Of a stretch of 64,000 bases of DNA, positions 24,105-30,691 are shown piece by piece. Where the stretch lies: contig NZ_CP058910.1 in the NCBI RefSeq assembly GCF_013415885.1, positions 930,001 to 994,000 on the forward strand, written 5' to 3'. Position numbers and translations under genes: made by a program. Within the stretch, counting starts at the first letter, position 1, and each line of letters opens with the position of its first letter. The DNA comes from Halosimplex rubrum. Its GTDB lineage: Archaea > Halobacteriota > Halobacteria > Halobacteriales > Haloarculaceae. Below the pieces are notes generated by a model, which worked only from the letters and a program-made list of their open reading frames with translations, did no database searches and was not told where the DNA came from.

Positions 24105-25145
24105 ATGACGGAGGAGATACGAGACCTCGTCATCGCTGGTTCGGGTGTCGCCGGCCTCTCGGCGGCCGTCTACGCCGCCCGGGCTGACCTGGAACCGCTC
24201 GTGCTCGAGGGTGACGAGCCGGGCGGCCAGCTGACGCTCACGACCGATGTCGAGAACTACCTCGGGTTTCCTGAAGGCGTCGGCGGCATGGAGCTGATCC
24301 AGCGCGGCAAGGAGCAGGCCGAGCAGTTCGGCGCCGAGTTCCGGCACGGCAGCATCGGGTCTGCAGAGCTGGACGGACAGCCGTTGGAGCTGTCACTGTC
24401 GACCGGCGAGACGCTCCGGACTCGCGCACTGATCGTCGCGACGGGTGCGAGCGCCCGCTGGGTCGGCGCCGAGGGAGAAGACGAGCTGATGGGTTACGGT
24501 CTCTCGACGTGTGCGACCTGCGACGGTGCGTTCCACCGCGGCGACGACGTCCTCGTCGTCGGCGGCGGCGACAGCGCGATGGAAGAGGCCCTCTTCCTCG
24601 CGAAGTTCGCCGACTCCGTGACCGTCGTTCACCGCCGCGACGAACTCCGAGCCTCGGAGATCATGGCCGACCGAGCTCGCGGCGACGAAGACATCGAGTT
24701 CGCCTGGAACACGGAACTCGCGGCGATCGACGGGTCGCAGGAAGAAGGCGTGACCGGTGCGACGCTCGTCTCTCACACAGACGGCTACCCTGCCGAGAAG
24801 TACGAAGCCGGTGACGACGTCGAAGTCCAGGAGGTCGACGTCGGCGGCGTCTTCTACGCCATCGGCCACGAGCCCAACACCGACTTCCTCCGCGACACGC
24901 CAGTCGCCCTCGATGATGCCGGCTATGTGCGAACCACCAGCGTCGGCGACGCGTGGGCGACGACGGCGACGGCCGCCGACGGCGTCTTCGCGGCCGGTGA
25001 CGTGATGGATCGCGAGTACCAGCAGGCGGTCACTGCTGCCGGCATGGGAAGCATGGCCGCCCTCGATACAGAGGAGTGGCTCGAATCAGTAGAGGCGGTG
25101 TCGGCCGACAGTACTGGATCGATCGCGACGGAGGCCGACGACTGA
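24105..25145 (+). CDS. trxB: Thioredoxin-disulfide reductase
   Basis: The 346-aa flavoprotein has an FAD motif, DLVIAGSGVAGLSAAVYAARA, and the redox-active C136-A-T-C139 in GYGLSTCATCDGAFHRGDD. VLVVGGGDSAMEEALFLA begins the NAD(P)H domain, VTVVHRRDELRAS gives the positively charged NADP-type loop, and GVFAAGDVMDREYQQAVTAAG closes the FAD site. It reduces thioredoxin with NAD(P)H. It is co-transcribed with thioredoxin 3 and an unknown 123-aa gene, under the shared operator. Confidence 0.95.
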   Translation: MTEEIRDLVIAGSGVAGLSAAVYAARADLEPLVLEGDEPGGQLTLTTDVENYLGFPEGVGGMELIQRGKEQAEQFGAEFRHGSIGSAELDGQPLELSLSTGETLRTRALIVATGASARWVGAEGEDELMGYGLSTCATCDGAFHRGDDVLVVGGGDSAMEEALFLAKFADSVTVVHRRDELRASEIMADRARGDEDIEFAWNTELAAIDGSQEEGVTGATLVSHTDGYPAEKYEAGDDVEVQEVDVGGVFYAIGHEPNTDFLRDTPVALDDAGYVRTTSVGDAWATTATAADGVFAAGDVMDREYQQAVTAAGMGSMAALDTEEWLESVEAVSADSTGSIATEADD

Positions 25146-25516
25146 TGGGATCGACAGAGAGACGCGACGTCAATACGACGGACCCTGCCACTGTTGAGGA
25201 TCAGGCGGATCGAGTCCTTGTCTCGTTTCGTTCACCCGAGACAGATCCCGACGAAGACGACGACTGGTGGATCGCCGATAGCGAGTGGTTGCGGGAGAAC
25301 ATGACCGAACACACGTACCGTCGGTACCTCCGATGGACTCACGCTGGCCCGGTCTCTGTCGGCGACGAGTGGGACGAGTTCGTGAACTGTGGCTGTGCGA
25401 GCCCGGAAGACGTGATCCTTCGCGTCGAGAACGTCGCAGGCGGAACGGCGATCGGTTCGGAGACGACGATGGAAGTGGTTCCACGCAAGGATGTCATCGA
25501 AGCCGACATCGAGTAG
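25145..25516 (+). CDS. Hypothetical protein co-transcribed with trxB
   Basis: The 123-aa acidic soluble protein starts MGSTERRDVNTTDP. A middle part, DDDWWIADSEWLRENMTEHTYRRYLRWTH, is helical. Two near-adjacent cysteines (FVNCGCASPED, C-x-C) could bind metal or act as a redox pair. The start overlaps the trxB stop region (TGATG at 25144-25147), so expression is coupled to thioredoxin reductase. No family recognised. A redox partner or target of the thioredoxin system is a reasonable guess from position only. Confidence 0.72.
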   Translation: MGSTERRDVNTTDPATVEDQADRVLVSFRSPETDPDEDDDWWIADSEWLRENMTEHTYRRYLRWTHAGPVSVGDEWDEFVNCGCASPEDVILRVENVAGGTAIGSETTMEVVPRKDVIEADIE

Positions 25517-25580
25517 ATAGAGACTGACACCTGCTAGTGGGCTGTTTTGCTTACTGTCGGTTTTTAAACCACCGTCAATC

Positions 25581-26504
25581 TCACATGAACAGTGCCGGGA
25601 TCGTATTCCGGAAGATATTGAGTGAGATGACGAACAGCAGCGCGACGACGAACCAGTTGAACTTCTCCTCGTCGACTTCGAGACGGCGGAGGTACGTCCC
25701 GAGAAGCAGGCCGACGATAGTGACAACCGCGATCACCGACCCGAGCCACAGCCGATAGGTCGTCAGCAGGTCTGTGAACAGCGCCATCTGGATGATTCGG
25801 ACCGTGAAAATGGCGCCGAGGACCATCGAGAGGCCACCGATGTACCGTTCGGTGTCCCGCTCGAACGTGTGGAAATACGCCGGGAGCAGCGGGCCGAGGT
25901 TCGCGACGGCCAGGAGGAACCCCTCAAGGAACCCCGCGACGCTGAGCCCAAGCGGATTGTGCGTCCTCTCGACGGTGACGAAGTCCTGGACGACCTGGAA
26001 GACGACGTATCCGAAGATCACGAGGCCGATGAGGAACGGAACGATCGGACCCGTGCTAAATTCGGCGAGGAACACGACTCCGATTATCGAGCCCACGGTG
26101 GCTAGAAGAACGAGAACCCATTCCTCGCGGAGGAAGGTCAGACCGGTGTTGGTCTCTCCGATCTGGAACATATTGAGCATCCACGGCGGAATAGCCAGGA
26201 CGACGACTGCAAAGGTCGGATCGATCACGGAGGCAAAGATAGGTGTCGTAATGAGTGCATAGCCGAAGCCCACCATCCCTTTGACGACACCAGCGATAAC
26301 TGCAACGAGAATGAATGCCGCCAACAGTGTGAGCGAAATATCGGCTTGCAGGCCCTTGCTGAGATTATCGAACCCCGGGAAGAAGACGATAGATCCTGCC
26401 ACGACAGCAAGCGTCGCGAAAACCATCATCACCTCGCGGTACTGGAACTCGAGAAAGTTCGAGACAAACTGTTTGACGTCTATTCGTGACTCTGGATTAC
26501 TCAT
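25581..26504 (-). CDS. TauE/SafE-family exporter 2
   Basis: The 307-aa membrane protein has eight or nine helices. The glycine motifs of the family are GVVKGMVGFGYALITTPIFA in the first half and GFLEGFLLAVANLGPLLPAYF in the second, more diverged than in exporter 1. A first helix (about 25-50) precedes the core. Probably an anion/sulfite-type exporter of a different specificity. It is convergent with the trx operon. MSNPESRID at 26504 is the best start; the stop is close to that operon's end (64 nt). Confidence 0.85.
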   Translation of the reverse strand: MSNPESRIDVKQFVSNFLEFQYREVMMVFATLAVVAGSIVFFPGFDNLSKGLQADISLTLLAAFILVAVIAGVVKGMVGFGYALITTPIFASVIDPTFAVVVLAIPPWMLNMFQIGETNTGLTFLREEWVLVLLATVGSIIGVVFLAEFSTGPIVPFLIGLVIFGYVVFQVVQDFVTVERTHNPLGLSVAGFLEGFLLAVANLGPLLPAYFHTFERDTERYIGGLSMVLGAIFTVRIIQMALFTDLLTTYRLWLGSVIAVVTIVGLLLGTYLRRLEVDEEKFNWFVVALLFVISLNIFRNTIPALFM

Positions 26505-26903
26505 AGGTACCACCGTTCAGGCGAATCCGAATTCAACACTTACGGGAGAGAACCATCTCGAGACGTATCCCCGTCCTCTTCACGGCGATATCCACGGCTA
26601 CTTGGGTTCCGTCAGGTCGGCAAATATATCGATATTATCCGATTGGGCCGCTCAATACCCCGTTCAGTTCATTTCCGATGGTGTCTTAGTTCGGGGAAAT
26701 CTTTGCGGGTGAAAATCAGATGACTTCGGGCACATAGTATACTACGGTGTTGGATATTAACCACATTACTCCTCAGAATCGTAAGCTGAGATTGCCCTAT
26801 CTCTTCGATTCGAAGGCGCGCTCACACAGTGGTGATCGGGAGTAGCATCGCGAATTCGATCACGCAGGCGTGGGAATCCGCACCTCGGTGCGTACTCGTT
26901 GGC
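26505..26903. other. Intergenic region upstream of TauE 2, no gene
   Basis: The 399-nt region is AT-richer than the genes. The plausible coding frames are short and unlike haloarchaeal proteins. A near-match to the shared operator (TTGG-N9-ACAT, 26750-26766) lies 246 nt upstream of the TauE 2 start. This is too far for a simple promoter element unless the transcript has a long leader. Confidence 0.45.
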
Positions 26904-27257
26904 TCACTCCGACCGTTCGAGTCTCTCGCGGCGGGATTCGAACTCTTCGTCAGTGAGGTCTCCACGAGCGTATGCCGCGCGGAGCTCCTCCATCGCGGGA
27001 TTTCGAGACGTCTGCGTTTCGCTCATGCGCCGGAAGACGAGGTAGCCACCGCCGAGGAGGACGAGGAGGAAGATGAGCGGGACGAGCATCCCGACGAACG
27101 GCCACCACCCGCCAGTACCGCCATACTGGCCCATCATCCCGCCGTACCCCATCATCCCGCCGTACCCCATCCCCATTGTGAGCAACGGAAGCAAGATGAT
27201 CGCTCCGAGGATCAGGAGAACGATGGTCGTGGTGTCGAGCTGGTTCGATGAAGACAT
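26904..27257 (-). CDS. SHOCT-domain membrane protein with Met/Gly-rich loop
   Basis: The 117-aa protein has a hydrophobic helix (about 10-30), then a repeat-like Met/Gly/Tyr stretch, GMGYGGMMGYGGMMGQYGG, a second helix (about 52-74), and a C-terminal SHOCT motif, AMEELRAAYARGDLTDEEFE. SHOCT regions are short helical tails that aid oligomerisation. The methionine-rich loop between the helices could bind copper(I) or another soft metal. It starts 5 nt after the DUF302 gene's stop, so both form one minus-strand operon. Confidence 0.85.
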   Translation of the reverse strand: MSSSNQLDTTTIVLLILGAIILLPLLTMGMGYGGMMGYGGMMGQYGGTGGWWPFVGMLVPLIFLLVLLGGGYLVFRRMSETQTSRNPAMEELRAAYARGDLTDEEFESRRERLERSE

Positions 27258-27262
27258 CGAGA

Positions 27263-27679
27263 TCAGGCCTCCGACTTGGATCCTAGTTCGTCGGTAACGG
27301 CCGAGAGAACACGCTCGAAACGCTCGTTGACCTCAGTCGCTATCGAGTCGAGCGCATCGTTGTCCGCGATGCCGACCAATTGCTTTGGATCAACGGCACT
27401 CACGACGATCTCGCCGTCGTCGGTTTCGTAGACGATAACGTTACACGGGAGGAGTGCGCCGAGAGCGATTTCTTCGGTCAGTCCCTCGTATGCCAGGGGT
27501 GGATTGCATGCACCGAGAATGCGGTATCGGCGGAATTCTTCGCCGAGTTTCTCCTTGAGTGTCGCCTGGATGTCGATGTCACAGAGGACGCCGAATCCTT
27601 CGTCTTTGAGCGCAGCAATCGTCGTGTCGACGACGTCGTCGAACTCACCGGTGACTGAGGTCTGTATTGTGTATCCCAT
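27263..27679 (-). CDS. DUF302 protein
   Basis: The 138-aa soluble protein matches the DUF302 domain: FDDVVDTTIAALKDEGFGVLCDIDIQATLKEKLG, then YRILGACNPPLAYEGL and LPCNVIVYETDDGEIVVSAVDP. The conserved cysteine in the GACNP turn is present. DUF302 proteins are frequently neighbours of sulfur, copper or cytochrome genes, but their activity is unknown. It is the first gene of the operon with the SHOCT protein. TGTATTGTGTAT near its start is within the coding region and is not counted as an operator. Confidence 0.88.
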   Translation of the reverse strand: MGYTIQTSVTGEFDDVVDTTIAALKDEGFGVLCDIDIQATLKEKLGEEFRRYRILGACNPPLAYEGLTEEIALGALLPCNVIVYETDDGEIVVSAVDPKQLVGIADNDALDSIATEVNERFERVLSAVTDELGSKSEA

Positions 27680-27889
27680 GGAATATCATACCCCGTCCAC
27701 GGGGTTAACGGTTGGGTGCCGCAACGGTGGGCGTTGGGGATGTGGTGCATTGGTTGGAACAGCAACTGTTCCGGTCATCCGGTGCGTTCGCAGTGCCCCG
27801 GACGCGGGTTGATGCGTGTGGCGACACAACTGGCGGGCGTGGACGCCGACGAACCGTCGCGGTGGGGCCCTTCTCGTCACGGCGCGCCG
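27680..27889. other. Intergenic region between DUF302 and BtuF-like genes
   Basis: It contains two compact hairpins, ACCCCGT-CC-ACGGGGT near 27690-27706 and GGAACAG-CAA-CTGTTCC at 27756-27772. Either could end transcription of the BtuF-like gene on the minus strand. No gene recognised. Confidence 0.45.
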
Positions 27890-28831
27890 TCACGCCGACG
27901 GTCCTTTCCGTCTCGGGGCGTCGACCGGCAGTTCGCGAGCGACGGAGTCGGGTGGCGCGTCGAACAGTTCGGGGTGGAGGAGCCCGGCGAGGTGTTCGAG
28001 CGTATCGACGAGTCTGGGGCCGGGGCGGTTGACGAAGTGGTGGCCGTCCATCGCGTAGGCCCGCTCGGATTCGACGGCGGTGAGGTCCGCGAACCCCGGC
28101 CGGCCGGTCAGGTCGTCGACGGTGTCGAGCGTCTGGTCGAGCCCGCAGCCGCAGGGCGCGGCGACGGCGACATCGGGGTCGGTCTCGCGGACGCTGGCCC
28201 ACTCGCGCGGGGTCGAGCGGTCGCCGGCGTCGGCCATCGGATAGCTGGCGCCCGCCGCTTCGACCAGTTCGGGCATCCAGTGGCCGGCGACCATGACGGG
28301 GTCGAGCCAGTCGAAGACGGCGACGCTCGGCCGCTCCTCGGGAGAGATCGAGTTCGTTCGCTCGCGGACGGCCGCGACGCGCTCGCGCAGGTCCGCGACT
28401 AGCTCGGCGGCCCGCCCCTCGCGGTCGAACACCTCCCCGAAGCGCTCGACGTCGGCGTAGAGGTCGGCGAGTCCGTGAACGTCCGTCGTGAGTACCTCGG
28501 CGTCGAGACCCGCTTCGGCGATGGCCTCCTCGACGAGTAGCGTGTCGACGGCGCACACGTCGCAGACGCCCTGAGTGACGACCACGTCGGGGTCGGCCGC
28601 GCCGAGGGCGCCGAGGTCGATCTCGTAGACGCCGCCGTGTTCCCGCTCGGCCTGCGCGACCTGTTCGTTGATCGCGGCGCTGGACTGGTCGGGGTCGACC
28701 CGCGAGCGGTCCAGCGTCGGGAGGTCGGCGGCCTCGGGCGGCCAGTCGCACTCGTGGGAGACGCCGACGGGTTCGACCCCGAGGGCGTAGCAGATCTCGG
28801 TGGCCGACGGCAAGAGGGAGGCGACGCGCAT
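27890..28831 (-). CDS. BtuF-like cobalamin/heme-binding protein (periplasmic-binding fold)
   Basis: The 313-aa protein is the TroA/BtuF helical-backbone binding fold: MRVASLLPSATEICYALGVE, VGVSHECDWPP, PDVVVTQGVCDVCAVD, VFDWLDPVMVAGHWMPELVEAAG and AYAMDGHHFVNRPGPRLVDTLEHLA. It has no signal peptide or lipobox, so it is cytoplasmic. This haloarchaeal and bacterial group is annotated as cobalamin-binding protein, yet the lack of export makes classical vitamin B12 uptake unlikely. No transporter genes are adjacent. Function remains open. Confidence 0.82.
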   Translation of the reverse strand: MRVASLLPSATEICYALGVEPVGVSHECDWPPEAADLPTLDRSRVDPDQSSAAINEQVAQAEREHGGVYEIDLGALGAADPDVVVTQGVCDVCAVDTLLVEEAIAEAGLDAEVLTTDVHGLADLYADVERFGEVFDREGRAAELVADLRERVAAVRERTNSISPEERPSVAVFDWLDPVMVAGHWMPELVEAAGASYPMADAGDRSTPREWASVRETDPDVAVAAPCGCGLDQTLDTVDDLTGRPGFADLTAVESERAYAMDGHHFVNRPGPRLVDTLEHLAGLLHPELFDAPPDSVARELPVDAPRRKGPSA

Positions 28832-28895
28832 ACCGGAGACTGGGGACGGTCGGACGTAAAACCACGCGTCGTCCCTAAAGCACCAGTGATAACCC

Positions 28896-29561
28896 TCAAC
28901 TGCCAGTAAAAGCTACAGCCTCAACTGAATCAACAGACGTATTTTCAATGATCAACTTCTGACGGTTTCCGTTTGCTAAGTCGTCAAGATCTGTCGTAGC
29001 TAATTCTGTCTCGTCTGAGGTCCTTTCTCCCAGGTCATGCGCATCTACACAGACCCAGTAGTCTTCTTCTTTGTCCTCTCGAATGCTCCGGAGGCTTTCT
29101 TCTAGGTCTGGATAATCTTCCTCTCTTGTCCAGATCTCAACTAACTCATCAAATTCATCCTTACGGCTGCTCACATGGGATTCCATTCCTCGAGCAAATT
29201 CACGGAGGTCGTCAACGACATCCCTTGGATTAGCAAATTGCTTTCCTTCGTAGTAGTGCTTCAGGTATTTCCAAGCATCATTGGATCTTCTATCGAGGCG
29301 ACGACGAACCTCTTGCAGATCCATTGGACCCATTTCAGAATCATAATTCTGTTCGATATACCGGACATGTTTTAGGACTGCAGTCCGGTGAGCTTGGATT
29401 TTCTCACGTTTTTTCGCTGCGTAAATTGATTCAATATCTTCTGTTAGATAGAACTCTCTCGCCTCGTCTTCGAGATATTGCCTACATAACCGGTGGTGAA
29501 GATCAACAGGGAAACAAAAACCGAGTACGAGTCCTTTGTCTAAAAAGGCGTTATCTGTCAT
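28896..29561 (-). CDS. PIN-like nuclease domain protein (AT-rich cassette, gene 2)
   Basis: The 221-aa protein has a PIN-type beginning, FLDKGLVLGFCFPVDLHHRL, with an acidic residue (D8) at the metal position. The helical middle part (YAAKKREKIQAHRTAVLKHV) follows. The C-terminal part is typical, YWVCVDAHDLGERT then ETELATTDLDDLAN with two or three more acidic positions. This fits a metal-dependent ribonuclease of the VapC type but larger. Base composition is visibly more AT-rich than the neighbours, as in transferred genes. It follows gene 1 after a single base. Assignment is by eye, so moderate confidence. Confidence 0.6.
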   Translation of the reverse strand: MTDNAFLDKGLVLGFCFPVDLHHRLCRQYLEDEAREFYLTEDIESIYAAKKREKIQAHRTAVLKHVRYIEQNYDSEMGPMDLQEVRRRLDRRSNDAWKYLKHYYEGKQFANPRDVVDDLREFARGMESHVSSRKDEFDELVEIWTREEDYPDLEESLRSIREDKEEDYWVCVDAHDLGERTSDETELATTDLDDLANGNRQKLIIENTSVDSVEAVAFTGS

Positions 29562-29562
29562 C

Positions 29563-30489
29563 TCACTCGTTTGCTCCAGTTAGAATAACCTCATCGTAGC
29601 TTTCAGCGAGTTCGTAGAAAATATCGCTTGTCGGGCGCTCGTCAATCAACCCTTGACGAACCGATTCCAGCCTTGTATCTAGTTCCTGAATCTGACTTGG
29701 CCGTTCGTTTCTCCAATCTTCCAAGCGGTCTTCCGGGATATTCTGACGGTACTTAAACCTTAACGTAACTTGGCTGAGTTTCTCGATGAAAAACTCTAGG
29801 AAGGCAAGTTGCCTTCCTGGATGAGAGTCCTCTTCAACAAGCATCCGCATTGTGTCATCCCACGTTAAATAATACTCGTAGAGTTCATCATACTCGTCTT
29901 CAGGGTAAGCAAGAAACATTTCGTCAAGGAATAATTCCGTCTGTGAGGGCCCTTCCATGAACGCATCTAACGATTGAATACCCCCTTCTCGGGCTTGAGA
30001 CTCAGCTGAAAGATGCCACCTGAGATCGCTGTATTTCTCAATGAACCCTTCGTGCGCATATTCTCGATACTGAAGCTGTTCAAGTTGTTTTCTGGTCTTC
30101 TGGCCGTGTTCCTGTACAACAGAATTTGCTGCTGAGAAGATCGCGTTCTTAAGATCCTCTTCAAGATCGAAATCTGCTTCACTAACTTGATTTGCGGGAT
30201 AGTATGCTTGTCCCTGCTGATGATTAGCACTCGGTGAGAAAATTACGGACTGATTTATTGAATGTTCTTCAACCACCTCACCGTATTTATACCAATGGCG
30301 AGGAAATCCAATATTGATCTCGAATTCTTCAATTAGTTTTCGATCGGTGAGGCAAGACAGTTTGAAGAATTTTGTTCTTCCAGTTTCTTGATTGTCTTGC
30401 TCTCGCCGCTCCATAAGAACCCGATATATGAGGTACTCAGACGCTCCCAAATTATATTCGCTGCCCTCCGATCCGTCTGAGTCTGACAT
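29563..30489 (-). CDS. Hypothetical protein, partner of PIN-like gene (AT-rich cassette, gene 1)
   Basis: The 308-aa protein has no recognised domain. It is charged and mostly helical, with Tyr/Glu-rich stretches such as PEDEYDELYEYYLTWDD and a conserved-looking block, FKLSCLTDRKLIEEFEINIGFPRHWYKYGEVVEE. That block resembles a start of a winged-helix or nucleotide-binding regulatory domain. Codon use is as AT-rich as gene 2. ATG at 30489 is chosen; a GTG at 30537 would extend it by 16 residues. Position upstream of a PIN-like nuclease suggests an antitoxin-like or targeting role, unproven. Confidence 0.65.
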   Translation of the reverse strand: MSDSDGSEGSEYNLGASEYLIYRVLMERREQDNQETGRTKFFKLSCLTDRKLIEEFEINIGFPRHWYKYGEVVEEHSINQSVIFSPSANHQQGQAYYPANQVSEADFDLEEDLKNAIFSAANSVVQEHGQKTRKQLEQLQYREYAHEGFIEKYSDLRWHLSAESQAREGGIQSLDAFMEGPSQTELFLDEMFLAYPEDEYDELYEYYLTWDDTMRMLVEEDSHPGRQLAFLEFFIEKLSQVTLRFKYRQNIPEDRLEDWRNERPSQIQELDTRLESVRQGLIDERPTSDIFYELAESYDEVILTGANE

Positions 30490-30691
30490 ATATTCGGGTC
30501 TTTCTCCCGTCTTATCTGAACATACCCGGTCAGCCACTAAAGTGTATGCGGATTTGATAGCATAAAAAGGACCGATCAGCCAGATTATTACGAGTTAAAT
30601 CGGATGTGCTTGATTCCACAGGGTATTCGTCCGTGTGTCCCTCTCCCAGCGAAGGGAAAGGTATAGCAACGTCGCTGTCCGACGTACGCGC

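Noticed and set aside
27660-27680. TGTATTGTGTAT near the DUF302 start as operator
   Set aside because: It lies inside the first codons of the gene (MGYTIQTS) and has no second arm.
30511-30523. CTTATCTGAACAT, a 12-of-13 match to the IS6 right terminal repeat, near the AT-rich cassette
   Set aside because: No transposase, second end or target duplication nearby. A short match could be chance, so not called an IS remnant.
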